The notes under the pieces are model-generated. The model was not told the origin of the DNA, made no database searches, and saw only the letters and a list, made by a program, of their open reading frames with translations. A DNA stretch of 64,000 bases from JASLEW01 sp963732005 (GTDB lineage Bacteria > Acidobacteriota > Thermoanaerobaculia > Multivoradales > UBA5704): positions 248,001-312,000 of the forward strand of contig CAVSXT010000005.1 in the NCBI GenBank assembly GCA_963732005.1. Reading direction: 5' to 3'. Positions 53,828 through 61,844 of this stretch are shown here, piece after piece (within the stretch, counting starts at the first letter, position 1; each line of letters opens with the position of its first letter). A program made the position numbers and the translations under genes.

Positions 53828-56800
53828 CTAGCGCCCAAGGACCAGATCGAGGTAGCGGTCAATGCCTCTGGTTATTGCGCGCATGGCCACCCCGACGGGC
53901 AGCGCAACCTTCGGCGGCAGCAGGCGGAGGGCGCTGTGGACCGCCTGCCTGCTTATGCCGCGGAGCGCGGTTTCGAGGGCATCCTTGGCGCTGCGCGATG
54001 CCCGCTCATGGGTGCGGAGGGTGGCGGTGATGCGATCGAGCTCGCGGCGGACCTGCCGCATGCGGGGCACCCGGGTGGCCAGGGTGTGGGCGTTGTCGGT
54101 TGTGCGCTGATGGCAATCGGACCGCGAGCTAGCGCTAGCCAGCGGCAGGGAAAGGACGGCCTGCTTGGCAGCCCGGAGGGCCGCGAGAGTGCGGTGGTAA
54201 GCGTCGAGGCGGCCGGTCAGGGCAGGGACGGACTGAAGGGCGGGCGAGCGCTTGCGGCGGTCGAGGGGCGCGGTGCGGCCGCGAAGTTCGCCGTAGGCCC
54301 GGAGCTTCCCCTGGCGAATGCGATCGGCGGCGGCAGGATCGGGGAGAAGCGCCCGGATGGCCCTGGCGGGATCTGCATAGACATCGGCCGCGGCGCGGGC
54401 GACCGAGCGGCGTGCGGCGACCACCCGGAGCCTGGCGCGACGCAGGTCGTCGAGCGCTGCCGCGGCCTCGCGGAGAGGGCGCTGCTCTCGAGCCGCCTGG
54501 TTCGTTTTGACTTCGAAATGCTGCGCGCGGGTGACAACGCGGCGGACGTCTGCCGCGGCGTAGTCGCTGGCGAGATCCTTGTTGGCGGCGCGCGAGAGGG
54601 CCCTGTCGAGGTGGTCGCGGGTGGGGAAGGTCTCGCGGTCGGCGAAGAGGTCGAGGGCGCCGCGGTGACGGGTGAGGGCGACGTAGGCGGCGTTGCGGTT
54701 CATCACCGGATCGGCGAGGACGTAGACGCGGTCCATGGTGGCACCCTGGGACTTGTGGACGGTGACGGCGTAGCCATGGGCGACGGCGTTGTAGCGGGCG
54801 GGATCGAAGGCGACGGTGCGGCCGTCGTCGAGCCGGACGGCGAGACGATTGGGCTCTGCCGCGACGACCGTGCCGAGGGTGCCGTTGCGGACGCCGCGGA
54901 CGGTGGCGGCGTCGAGGTTGACAACGTCGCGGCCCTGGTTGTCGTTGCGCAGGAAGACGACGCGGTCGCCGGCGGCGAGGTCGATCGTGCCGACCCGGAC
55001 GGTGGGGCCGAGCTCGCCGGCGGCGGTGCGGATGGCGCGCACGGCGTCGTTGAGCTGGGCCACCTCGACGTTGCGGTAGGCGAGGATCAGCTGGCTGCCG
55101 GCAGGATCCTGGCCGCGATCGTGCTGCCAGGCGCGGAGGAGATCGGCCTGGGCGGCGGCGCGGCCGTCGCTCCAGTGGAGGCGGCCGGCCTCCTCGTAGG
55201 TGTCGAGGGCGGTGGCGACGCGGCCGCCGGCGAGGTGCTCGGAGGCCTCGCGCTGCCAGGGCTCGTGCTGGCGGCGGATGGTGTCGATGCGGGCGCTCGG
55301 GTGGTGCTCGAGGAGGCCGCGGAAGGCGTCGCCGGCGGCGATCGCCTTGAGCTGGTCGGGGTCGCCCAGCAGCACGACCTTGGCGCCGCGCTCCTCGGCC
55401 TGGGCGAGGATGCGGCCGAGCTGGCGGACGTCGATCATGCCGGCCTCGTCGATGAGCAGAACGGCGCGGGCGTGGAGCTGGTCGGCGCCGGCGGCCCAGG
55501 CGAGCTCGAGGCTGGCGAGGGTGCGGGAGGGCACGCCAGTCTCGGTCTGCAGCACCTCCGCCGCCTTGCCGGCCAGGGCGGCGCCGCTCACCTCGAAGCC
55601 CTGCTCCCGATAGGCCGCGGCGATGGTGCGCGCGGCGGTGGTCTTGCCGGCGCCGGCGCGGCCGACGACCTGGGCGAGGTCGGGGCCGGCGGTGGCATGG
55701 AGGACGGCGGCGCGCTGCTCGGTGGAGAGACCGGGGGCGGCGCGGTCGAGGATCGGGACGAGGGAGTCGGGGGCGAGGCGGAGGCGGTCGCGGGACGCCA
55801 GGCTGGTTGCCGCGGCGAGCAGCTGGGCCTCGGACTCGAAGTACTCGCGGGTGGTGTAGCGAGTGTCGCCGCGCGCGTCCTGCCCGAGCTCGAGGACCTG
55901 GTCGGAGCGCAGGGCCTCGCGGACCAGGGCCGCGGGCTGCGGCTGGTGGAAGGCGGCGCGGCGGAGGTCGGCCTCGGTGAAGGTGGCGCGGGTCTCGGTG
56001 ACGCGGTCGAGCAGCACCGCGGCGCGGCGCTCGAGGGTGCCGGCGGGCCGGAAGGCGGCGTGTCCGGGGACGCGGACGGCGGGCGGCTCGGGATGCGCCA
56101 GGCGGTGGGCGCGGAAGGTCTCGCCGAAGCGGTCGGCGAGCTTGGGGCCGCTCAGGGAACGGTCGACGCGGGAGAGGGAGGTGGCGCGCGCGCCGTCGCT
56201 GACCAGGAGCCCCGAGCCCCTGGCGGCGGGCTCGAGCCGGAAGCCGCTGGCGGCGAGGCGCTGCTCGAGATCGGCCCAGCCGGTGGCCACCGCGAAGGCG
56301 GCGCCGGCCTGCTCGCGGACGCGGTCGGCGAGGGGCTGCAGGCCGGTGCGCAGGGCCTCGTGGTGGGCGCCGGGGGTGAGCTCCGGCACCGGCAGGTCGC
56401 GGGCGCCGGTGCGGACCAGGCCGAGGTCGATCTCGATGCGGCGGATGGCGTCGCGGGCCTTGACCATGTCGCGCCGGGGATCCCAGGCGCGACCATTCGG
56501 ACCGACGCGGTTGACGACGAGGTGGACGTGCTCCTTGGCAGTGTCGCGGTGGGCGATGACCAGCGCCTGGTGGGCCTCGAGACCCATGCGGCGGAGCACC
56601 CGGTCCAGGACCTGGTTCCACTGCTCGGGAGTGAGGTGCTCGCCGGGGTAGAGGCTGAGGCCAAAGTGGTAGACGGGCCTCTCGACGCGCGGGTTCTGGC
56701 CGGCATGGATGCGCATGATCCGGGCGGCGCGCGCCGGGTCGTCCTCGCCGTCGAGGTGGCGGGAGGCGATCCAGGCGACGCGGTCGAGGTTGGGCACCTC

Positions 56801-56902
56801 GCGGGAGCCGCGCAGAAGGTAGGAGACGAGCCCGCCGAAGCCCTTGCCGAGGCCGGTGCGGGTGCCGGTGGCGGAGCGGGCGCCACCCTTGAAGACGATC
56901 AC
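53828..56902 (-). CDS. Relaxase-helicase (TraA/MobA-like conjugative nickase)
   Basis: 1,024 residues. The N-terminal relaxase domain has the metal-binding histidines in ALVIAHRDTAKEHVHLVVNR (about 113-132), after which GPNGRAWDPRRDMVKARD follows; it would nick oriT and bind the 5' end. A middle SF1/RecD-like helicase has Walker A VVGRAGAGKTTAA (~412-424), Walker B AVLLIDEAGMI (~480-490), LLGDPDQLKAIAAGDAF, TVHKSQGATMDRV and YVALTRHRGALDLF. The C terminus (~830-1024) is helical and basic. This matches Ti-type TraA-like proteins. The GTG start at 56902 overlaps the mobC stop (GTGA). It ends with no conjugation genes following, so the element may rely on transfer machinery encoded elsewhere. 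Confidence 0.9.
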   Translation of the reverse strand: MIVFKGGARSATGTRTGLGKGFGGLVSYLLRGSREVPNLDRVAWIASRHLDGEDDPARAARIMRIHAGQNPRVERPVYHFGLSLYPGEHLTPEQWNQVLDRVLRRMGLEAHQALVIAHRDTAKEHVHLVVNRVGPNGRAWDPRRDMVKARDAIRRIEIDLGLVRTGARDLPVPELTPGAHHEALRTGLQPLADRVREQAGAAFAVATGWADLEQRLAASGFRLEPAARGSGLLVSDGARATSLSRVDRSLSGPKLADRFGETFRAHRLAHPEPPAVRVPGHAAFRPAGTLERRAAVLLDRVTETRATFTEADLRRAAFHQPQPAALVREALRSDQVLELGQDARGDTRYTTREYFESEAQLLAAATSLASRDRLRLAPDSLVPILDRAAPGLSTEQRAAVLHATAGPDLAQVVGRAGAGKTTAARTIAAAYREQGFEVSGAALAGKAAEVLQTETGVPSRTLASLELAWAAGADQLHARAVLLIDEAGMIDVRQLGRILAQAEERGAKVVLLGDPDQLKAIAAGDAFRGLLEHHPSARIDTIRRQHEPWQREASEHLAGGRVATALDTYEEAGRLHWSDGRAAAQADLLRAWQHDRGQDPAGSQLILAYRNVEVAQLNDAVRAIRTAAGELGPTVRVGTIDLAAGDRVVFLRNDNQGRDVVNLDAATVRGVRNGTLGTVVAAEPNRLAVRLDDGRTVAFDPARYNAVAHGYAVTVHKSQGATMDRVYVLADPVMNRNAAYVALTRHRGALDLFADRETFPTRDHLDRALSRAANKDLASDYAAADVRRVVTRAQHFEVKTNQAAREQRPLREAAAALDDLRRARLRVVAARRSVARAAADVYADPARAIRALLPDPAAADRIRQGKLRAYGELRGRTAPLDRRKRSPALQSVPALTGRLDAYHRTLAALRAAKQAVLSLPLASASSRSDCHQRTTDNAHTLATRVPRMRQVRRELDRITATLRTHERASRSAKDALETALRGISRQAVHSALRLLPPKVALPVGVAMRAITRGIDRYLDLVLGR

Positions 56903-57429
56903 TCGCCGGGCTCCGAGGAGGCGGGGCCGGCGGCGTCGAGCAGCGCGTCGCGCAGGGCGCGGATCTCGGCCAGGACGGCGGTGAGCGCGCGCAGGAGGTC
57001 GGGTGCCAGGACGACGCCGGTGTGGGCCAGGTGGACGAGCTGGTTGAGGTTGTTGCCCACCCGGTTGATGGCGACGATGGCCGCGTGGGCGAGGGGGCGG
57101 CGGGCGACCGGGGTGACGCCGAGGACGACCTGGCGGATGAAGGCGGCGACGGGCAGGCCGCAGGCGAGGGCATGCTCGGCGAGGGCTGCGAACTGCCGGT
57201 CGGTGAAGCGGGTGCCGGCGGTGCGGGTGAGCCTGGCGAGGGCGTCCTCGGTGCTCGCCGGGGCCGGGGTTCGGCAGCTGGCCGGGGGCTCGGAGGTCGA
57301 GAGCGCGGCGCGGATGGCCTGATGCCGGACCCAGGCGGCCGGGCGCATGTCGAGGGCCTCGGCGGCGAGGGCAACGCGCAGGAACTCGGCGGCGGTGAGC
57401 CGGACGCCAACGTGCTTGATTCTGGCCAT
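56899..57429 (-). CDS. MobC-like relaxosome accessory protein
   Basis: 176 residues. The N terminus (KHVGVRLTAAEFLRVALAAE) begins like an RHH DNA-binding protein, and the C-terminal part has the MobC signature region AIVAINRVGNNLNQLVHLAH. MobC proteins bind oriT and help the relaxase melt it. The gene immediately precedes and overlaps the relaxase gene, which is the usual order. Two adjacent inverted repeats lie just upstream (57439-57490), consistent with its binding sites. Start ATG 57429 is the only sensible one. Confidence 0.85.
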   Translation of the reverse strand: MARIKHVGVRLTAAEFLRVALAAEALDMRPAAWVRHQAIRAALSTSEPPASCRTPAPASTEDALARLTRTAGTRFTDRQFAALAEHALACGLPVAAFIRQVVLGVTPVARRPLAHAAIVAINRVGNNLNQLVHLAHTGVVLAPDLLRALTAVLAEIRALRDALLDAAGPASSEPGE

Positions 57430-57438
57430 GCGCCGCCT

Positions 57439-57490
57439 GGCTTTCGAGCCGTAGGCGAGAAAGCCGGGATGTCAACGAAGTTGACATCCC
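57439..57490. other. Paired inverted repeats upstream of mobC: candidate oriT/operator
   Basis: A perfect 25-bp palindrome (57466-57490; arms GGGATGTCAAC and GTTGACATCCC around GAA) lies 36 nt upstream of mobC, directly next to a second inverted repeat GGCTTTC-N13-GAAAGCC (57439-57465). The palindrome also contains a TTGACA on the minus strand that could be the -35 box of mobC. Location beside mobC-relaxase fits an origin of transfer; an operator is the alternative. Confidence 0.5.
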
Positions 57491-57531
57491 CCTATCTGGC
57501 TCCTTGCCCCAACCCTCTTCAGCGTAGCCCA

Positions 57532-57571
57532 TTGTGGAGCCAAATGCCAGCATGTATCATGGTCTAGACCA
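57532..57571 (+). promoter_or_regulatory. Promoter with TGGTCTAGACCA operator for the small RHH gene
   Basis: -35 TTGTGG (57532-57537) and -10 TATCAT (57555-57560) are 17 bp apart. The 12-bp palindrome TGGTCTAGACCA (57560-57571) begins at the end of the -10 box, where a bound repressor would block initiation. The identical palindrome is at 24762-24773. Confidence 0.65.
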
Positions 57572-57593
57572 CGAAGTACGATGAGGAGACGGC

Positions 57594-57797
57594 ATGGCGT
57601 TCAAGTTCGACAGATTGCGGGCCCAGAAGCCGGTGCGGGTGACGTGGCGGCTGAGTGCGGCGACGGTGGCCGGGATCGAGGCGATGGCGGCGGCGGAGGG
57701 GGTCCGGGCCGAGGAGATCGCGGCGCAGGCGCTGGACCACGTGCTGGAGGGGTGGGAGCGGCAGCGGCGCGCCCAGGGTGCCAGGGGTGAGGGCTGA
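57594..57797 (+). CDS. Small RHH-like protein (67 aa)
   Basis: ATG 57594 has GAGGAGAC 6 nt upstream. The sequence KPVRVTWRLSAATVAGIEAM then AAAEGVRAEEIAAQALDHVL shows a beta-strand followed by two helices, as in RHH repressors. It is transcribed away from mobC and toward the first of three unrecognised paralogs. Because its promoter carries a palindrome seen at other promoters of the element, it is a candidate for the regulator binding that site. Confidence 0.6.
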   Translation: MAFKFDRLRAQKPVRVTWRLSAATVAGIEAMAAAEGVRAEEIAAQALDHVLEGWERQRRAQGARGEG

Positions 57798-57835
57798 GGG
57801 ATTCGGCGCCTGAGCTGGGGGCCGGATCGGTGGCG

Positions 57836-58285
57836 TCAGCTTGCGGGCGGCGGCGGGTGGGGAGGGCGGGGTGCGTGGCGGATCTGGGCGGCGTCCGCCA
57901 GGTGGAGCTTTTCGGCGAAGGAGCAGGCGGCGACGGCCGCGGCGAGCTCGGCGGCGTCGATGCCGGCCTCGCGGGTGCGGGTGAGAAAGTCCGGCCGGTC
58001 CGCGAGGTAGTCGCCGAGGCGGTGGATGTGGAACGGCTCGAGCTCCAGCGGCTCGGCGAGGAGCTCCAGGATGAGCTCGTACTGGTCCGCCGGCAGGGCG
58101 CGGGTGAGGCGGGGGTCGCTGCGCCGGAGGAGGCAGAGGTAGAGCTCGAGGTGGCGGGTGAGCAGCCGGGTGTAGTTGAGGGGGCCGTGGGTGCGGTCGC
58201 TGCGCCCGCCGCGGCGGCGCAGGTGATCGAGGATCGCCGGCGGGATGGTGATGATGAGGCGGTCGGGAGGGCGACGTTGGCTCAC
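57836..58285 (-). CDS. Unrecognised ~150-aa protein, paralog A of three
   Basis: 149 residues; GTG start at 58285 (reading SQRRPPDRLIITIPPAILDH). It shares with the proteins at 59697 and 61995 an N-terminal strand-helix, the box RGxRxDxxHGPxNxTxxLxR, then RSDPRxT, YELxLExLxEPLELxxFxIxRLGxYL, and the ending FAEKLHLxDAAQIRHAP. I know no family with these marks. The N terminus might be a DNA-binding RHH-like unit. It lies 82 nt after the partition-partner gene in the same direction, so it belongs to the parA transcript. Confidence 0.65.
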   Translation of the reverse strand: MSQRRPPDRLIITIPPAILDHLRRRGGRSDRTHGPLNYTRLLTRHLELYLCLLRRSDPRLTRALPADQYELILELLAEPLELEPFHIHRLGDYLADRPDFLTRTREAGIDAAELAAAVAACSFAEKLHLADAAQIRHAPRPPHPPPPAS

Positions 58286-58367
58286 GCGGGGTACCTCGGC
58301 GGTGTTGGGGCGGTGAGGCTGAGCGGTTCGGCGATGGCGCGCGGGCCTGGCGGCGGCGGTGCCGCGC

Positions 58368-58793
58368 CTACTGGACCGGGCGGCCGGTGCGGAGCGGCCC
58401 GGGGCGGGCCGGGAACGGTTGGCCATGCTGCCTCTCGAGCCGATCAATCTCGCGGTTGAGCGCGGCGGCGGCGAGGGCCGCAAGGGTGAGGCCCGGCGAG
58501 TGGTAGACGGCGTCGCGGGCGCGGTCGATGAGGGCGGCGGGAAGATTGATGGTGAAGCGCTGCACAGCGGGTGCCGCGGCCCTGACGGCTGGCCGCGGTT
58601 GGGCGGCTGCCGCGGACCTGGCAGTCGGGCGCGGTCTGGCGGTCGGGTGCGGGCGGTTGGGCGCGATGTCTGAGGGTGAAGGTGCGGGTGCGGGTGCGGG
58701 TGCGGGCGCCGGCGGGGCCGGCGGGTCGGTGGGCGCCCCGAGGAGGTCGTCGAGGACGTCGCGGTGGGGGCGGCGCTTAGGCGAGGATGGCAT
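58368..58793 (-). CDS. RHH partition partner of ParA
   Basis: 141 residues: a long Pro/Ala-rich disordered N terminus, then a C-terminal RHH-like unit (VQRFTINLPAALIDRARDAV, LTLAALAAAALNREIDRLER) and the ending QPFPARPGPLRTGRPVQ. This C-terminal form, a strand-helix-helix followed by a GxPFPxRxGxLxxGRP tail, is known in small centromere-binding partners of ParA ATPases. It overlaps the parA stop by 17 nt. It would bind a centromere-like site; none was identified by eye. Confidence 0.72.
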   Translation of the reverse strand: MPSSPKRRPHRDVLDDLLGAPTDPPAPPAPAPAPAPAPSPSDIAPNRPHPTARPRPTARSAAAAQPRPAVRAAAPAVQRFTINLPAALIDRARDAVYHSPGLTLAALAAAALNREIDRLERQHGQPFPARPGPLRTGRPVQ

Positions 58794-59610
58794 GGCGTGG
58801 CTCCTGGCGGGCGATCTCGAGGGCCAGGGAGCGGTAGTCCGCGGCGGCGTGGCTCGCCGGCGCGTAGAGGTCGATCGGGGCGCGGTGTCCCCAGGCTTCG
58901 CGGAGGCGGACGGTGTCGCGGATGACGGTTTCCAGCGCCAGGTCGGGGAAGCTTGCCCGCAGCGCCGCCACCACGTCGCGCGCCAGCACGGTGCGGGTGT
59001 CGACGCGGCAGGCGACGATGCCGGCGATGGCGAGGCCGGCGTTGAGGTAGCGGCGCGCCCGGGTGACGGTCTGCATCAGGCCGGCGACGCCGGCGACCGC
59101 CATCAGCGAGGCCTCGACGGGCACCAGCAGCTCGCCGGCGGCGGCGAGGGCGTTGACGGTGAGCAGGCCGAGCGCCGGCGGGCAGTCGATGAGCAGGTAG
59201 TCCCAGCGGTCGGGGGCCAGCCCGCGCAGCAGGGCGAGGAGGCTCTTCTCGCCGCCGAGGACCTGGCCGAGGAGACGCTCGGCGCGCGCCAGCTGAGGCG
59301 AGGAGGGGATGAGCTCGACGCCCTGGGCCGGGGTGGGCCGAACCAGGCCGGCGAGGGAGCCGCCGTCGTCGGCGATCAGGGCGTCGAGCAGGCCGGCGCC
59401 GGCGTCGCGGGCGGCGAGCCAGGCGCTGGCGCTGGCCTGCGGGTCGAGATCGAGGAGCAGGACGCGGCGGTCGAGCCGCCCGAGGGCGGCGGCCAGGTTG
59501 ACGGCGGTGGTGGTCTTGCCGGTGCCGCCCTTTTGGTTGGCGATGGCGATGACTCTCACGGTCGCGTCGTCCGGTCCGGTCCGCCGTGGCGCATGGTCGG
59601 AGCAGCCCAT
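58777..59610 (-). CDS. parA: ParA-type partition ATPase
   Basis: 277 residues. The deviant Walker A IANQKGGTGKTTTAVNLAAA, LLLDLDPQASASAWLA and the Walker B-like YLLIDCPPALG are those of ParA/Soj ATPases that position plasmids or integrative elements on the nucleoid. ATG 59610 is used because it lies 16 nt after the predicted start point of the promoter at 59633-59659; a GTG at 59559 closer to the fold is the alternative. It is the first gene of a group with its RHH partner and paralog A. Presence of ParA and a partner suggests an element with an autonomous phase. Confidence 0.88.
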   Translation of the reverse strand: MGCSDHAPRRTGPDDATVRVIAIANQKGGTGKTTTAVNLAAALGRLDRRVLLLDLDPQASASAWLAARDAGAGLLDALIADDGGSLAGLVRPTPAQGVELIPSSPQLARAERLLGQVLGGEKSLLALLRGLAPDRWDYLLIDCPPALGLLTVNALAAAGELLVPVEASLMAVAGVAGLMQTVTRARRYLNAGLAIAGIVACRVDTRTVLARDVVAALRASFPDLALETVIRDTVRLREAWGHRAPIDLYAPASHAAADYRSLALEIARQEPRHAILA

Positions 59611-59623
59611 CTGCCGAGTTCCA

Positions 59624-59662
59624 TGGTCGAAACCATAGTACAGTCTGGTCGCAGGGTCCAGG
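59624..59662 (-). promoter_or_regulatory. ParA promoter: ECF-like GGACCC-N16-TATGG with TGGT-N4-ACCA operator
   Basis: On the minus strand GGACCC (59659-59654) and TATGG (59637-59633) are 16 bp apart, and the surrounding 17 bp TGGTCGCAGGGTCCAGG (plus strand, 59646-59662) occur again exactly at 60873-60889. The palindromic TGGTCGAAACCA (59624-59635) overlaps the -10 element and resembles the operator at 24762 and 57560. Confidence 0.6.
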
Positions 59663-59696
59663 CCCCCGATCGCGGCCTCCGCCCGAGGCCGGCGCC

Positions 59697-60140
59697 TCAG
59701 CGCGCGCGGTCGCGCTTCCGTGGCGGCGCGTTGCGGATCTGGGCGGCGTCCACCAGGTGCAGCTTTTCGGCGTAGGTGTAGGCGGTGATGGCGGCGGCAA
59801 GCGCGGCGGGGTCGGCGCCGAGGTCGCGGGCGCGGGCGGCAAAGTCCGTGGTCTCGACGAGGTACTCGCCGAGGTGGTGGATCTGGAAGGTCTCGAGATC
59901 CTGCGGCTCGTGCAGGTGCTCGAGAATCAGGTCGTAGTGGTCCTCGGGCAGGCCGCGAGTGGCGCGCGGGTCGCTGCGGATGACGACCGACTCGTAGAGC
60001 TCGAGGGTCCGGCTGAGCTGCTGGGTGAGGTTGTAGGGGCCGTGGTAGCGGTCGCTGCGCGCGCCGCGGGTGCGGAGGCGATCGATGACCCCCGATGGGA
60101 GGGTGATGATGAGGCGGTCGGAGGGCTGGCGCTTGATCAT
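59697..60140 (-). CDS. Unrecognised ~150-aa protein, paralog B of three
   Basis: 147 residues (MIKRQPSDRLIITLPSGVID, RSDRYHGPYNLTQQLSRTLE, YAEKLHLVDAAQIRNAP). It is closest in form to paralog A. Its ATG overlaps the stop of the ECF sigma gene by 4 nt, so the two are translated together. In ECF systems a gene overlapping the sigma 3' end often encodes a regulator of sigma activity, but no anti-sigma motif or membrane helix is visible here. Function unknown. Confidence 0.68.
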   Translation of the reverse strand: MIKRQPSDRLIITLPSGVIDRLRTRGARSDRYHGPYNLTQQLSRTLELYESVVIRSDPRATRGLPEDHYDLILEHLHEPQDLETFQIHHLGEYLVETTDFAARARDLGADPAALAAAITAYTYAEKLHLVDAAQIRNAPPRKRDRAR

Positions 60141-60712
60141 GGTTGGTGACTCGCAGTCGTTGTGGGCGTCAGGCCGGGCGGTGGCGGCGGGATCGCGGGA
60201 GCCGCCGCCGACGCGAGCCGCCGGCGCACCCGCGCGAGGGCGCGCTGCGCGAGCTTGCGCACCGAGTCGGGCTGGCAGCCCAGGGCACCGGCGGCGTCCC
60301 GCGGCCCGAGCTCGAGGCCGTAGTGCAGCCAGAGGGCCAGACGGTCGCGCTCGCCCAGGGCGGCGGTGAGGGCCGCGAGGTCGTGGGCGGAATCCTGATG
60401 CTCCTGCGGCACGACCTCGACCGCGGCGAAGGCGAGCGCCAGGCTGTCGCGGAGGAGGCGGTCGCGCAGCTGGCGGCGAAAGTACTGGTAGATGGTCAGG
60501 CGCAGGATGCCGAGCAGCCAGGCTTCGTGATTGGCGATCTCGTCGAGCCGATGGCGGTCGCGCACGAAGACGAGCAGGGCGTCCTGGGCGACGTCGCCGG
60601 CATCGGCGAGCGGGACGCCATAGGCCATCAGCATGCGGCGGATCTTGGGTTTGGCGGTCTGCAGGAAGTCGCGGAACTCCGAGCTGTCGGTGGGAGCGAG
60701 CGGCCGGTGCAT
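60137..60712 (-). CDS. ECF-type RNA polymerase sigma factor
   Basis: 191 residues. Region 2 spans about 25-85 (RRMLMAYGVPLADAGDVAQD, ALLVFVRDRHRLDEI, AWLLGILRLTIYQYFRRQLR) and region 4 about 110-165 (LTAALGERDRLALWLHYGLE, LGPRDAAGALGCQPDSVRKL, AQRALARVRRRL). A Pro-rich tail follows. ATG 60712 is the likely start. The gene has a ~140-nt leader beginning at an element (GGACCC-N16-TATGG) also found before parA, so it probably drives its own gene and parA. No membrane anti-sigma is adjacent; paralog B overlaps it instead. Confidence 0.83.
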   Translation of the reverse strand: MHRPLAPTDSSEFRDFLQTAKPKIRRMLMAYGVPLADAGDVAQDALLVFVRDRHRLDEIANHEAWLLGILRLTIYQYFRRQLRDRLLRDSLALAFAAVEVVPQEHQDSAHDLAALTAALGERDRLALWLHYGLELGPRDAAGALGCQPDSVRKLAQRALARVRRRLASAAAPAIPPPPPGLTPTTTASHQP

Positions 60713-60859
60713 GGTCGCGGGGAGGGGGCCGGCGATTCAGCGAGCGGCGAGGGTGCCGACCCGGCGCATGGCGATGAGCGACGGTGCCGGCAGGTCCGGC
60801 CGGGGCTCCGGCATTGGGCGGTGGACGATGGTCGCGGCAAGGCTCGTCATTGGCTCTTA

Positions 60860-60889
60860 CCATAACAGAGCGTGGTCGCAGGGTCCAGG
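60860..60889 (-). promoter_or_regulatory. Promoter of the ECF sigma gene: GGACCC-N16-TATGG
   Basis: On the minus strand GGACCC (60886-60881) and TATGG (60864-60860) are 16 bp apart, exactly as before parA. The plus-strand 17-mer TGGTCGCAGGGTCCAGG (60873-60889) is identical at both sites while the flanking sequence differs, as expected of conserved promoter elements. Confidence 0.6.
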
Positions 60890-60954
60890 CAGAGAGGTCC
60901 ACGGTGGTGTCCAAAGACGGTGTTGGTGGCTGGGGTCGGTGGCGGCGGGGTCGG

Positions 60955-61443
60955 CTAGGCCCCTTGTTCACGGATGGTGAGCAGTTCGTTGTGGGCGGCA
61001 TTGAAGGCGTCTATTGCCGAGTCGATCCGTGCTTCGATCCTCGCCTTTGCCGCCTGGTCTGGCTGGGGTGGCGCCCCGCCCTGACTGCGGACCCATTCGA
61101 GAATCCGCTCGTGACGTGCGGAAAGCATCGTCGGTTCTTCGTCGGCGCACTTCAGTTCCAGAAAGCTCTTCCAATCGCTATCGAGCTTCTCATCGCCGTT
61201 GCACCTGCCACATGCCAGGACGAAATTGGAGGGGTGGTTAGTGCCTCCGGCCGCGGTGGCCACAAGATGATCCGCGTGGCCCTCCCGCAGCTCCCGCTCA
61301 AGGGGATCGCCACAGTAGGCACAGCTGGCGTCAAAGTGATCCCAAAGCTCCGCCACCGTGCCCGGAGTTGGGTAGCGATCGAGGACGCCGCGAAGCGCCC
61401 TCCGAATCGCGTTGCGGGCCATTGAAGCTGTCATTTTGCCCAA
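60955..61443 (-). CDS. HNH endonuclease domain protein
   Basis: 162 residues. The HNH/beta-beta-alpha-metal core is ASCAYCGDPL, EGHADHLVATAAGGTNHPSN, FVLACGRCNGDEK: two CxxC zinc knuckles flank the ADH and GGTNHPSNF catalytic region. The C-terminal part is helical. HNH proteins of this size occur as stand-alone nucleases on phages and plasmids, in homing or restriction. The upstream small gene is 29 nt away in the same direction and probably co-transcribed. The target is unknown. Confidence 0.8.
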   Translation of the reverse strand: MGKMTASMARNAIRRALRGVLDRYPTPGTVAELWDHFDASCAYCGDPLERELREGHADHLVATAAGGTNHPSNFVLACGRCNGDEKLDSDWKSFLELKCADEEPTMLSARHERILEWVRSQGGAPPQPDQAAKARIEARIDSAIDAFNAAHNELLTIREQGA

Positions 61444-61472
61444 GACTGGCTCCTTTCCCGCCGCCCCTGCGG

Positions 61473-61658
61473 CTAGCGCTTGCCCGGCGGCGACTGTACG
61501 GCTCGCAACTCGGACCCGCGGACCTGGGGAACATCAATCTTGCCGTCATTGACGCGGTAGATCGGTCCGTCATTGCCGGGTGTCTTCTCCGTCACGCGGC
61601 ACAATCGGGCTTGGAAGACCGCCCGGTCACCGACCTCAAACTCGTGTGGTTGACTCAT
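61473..61658 (-). CDS. Small hypothetical protein (61 aa) preceding the HNH gene
   Basis: MSQPHEFEVGDRAVFQARLC then RVTEKTPGNDGPIYRVND: a beta-rich, SH3-like or KOW-like small protein by pattern (hydrophobic strands alternating with polar turns). ATG 61658 has no ribosome site and a TACACT box 12 nt upstream, so it may be leaderless. It probably shares a transcript with the HNH gene and could be its accessory or inhibitor; that is speculation. Confidence 0.55.
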   Translation of the reverse strand: MSQPHEFEVGDRAVFQARLCRVTEKTPGNDGPIYRVNDGKIDVPQVRGSELRAVQSPPGKR

Positions 61659-61844
61659 GCAGCCAAGTGTAGCGCATCCCTGCGCCTGCTAAACTACCCT
61701 CAAGCGCGGCTAGGGTGATTCCCGAACATCGGTCCCCACAGGCCGGAGCGGTCGGGGTGGTGATCGGGGAGTCCATGGCGTCGTCTCTGACCTCAAGATA
61801 GGTTACGCCTTCCGCCGGGGGCGTCTGTCTGATGCAGGAAGGAG

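Noticed and set aside
53819..57322. 1,167-codon plus-strand frame opposite the relaxase
   Set aside because: Shadow of the relaxase-helicase, whose motifs are all on the minus strand.
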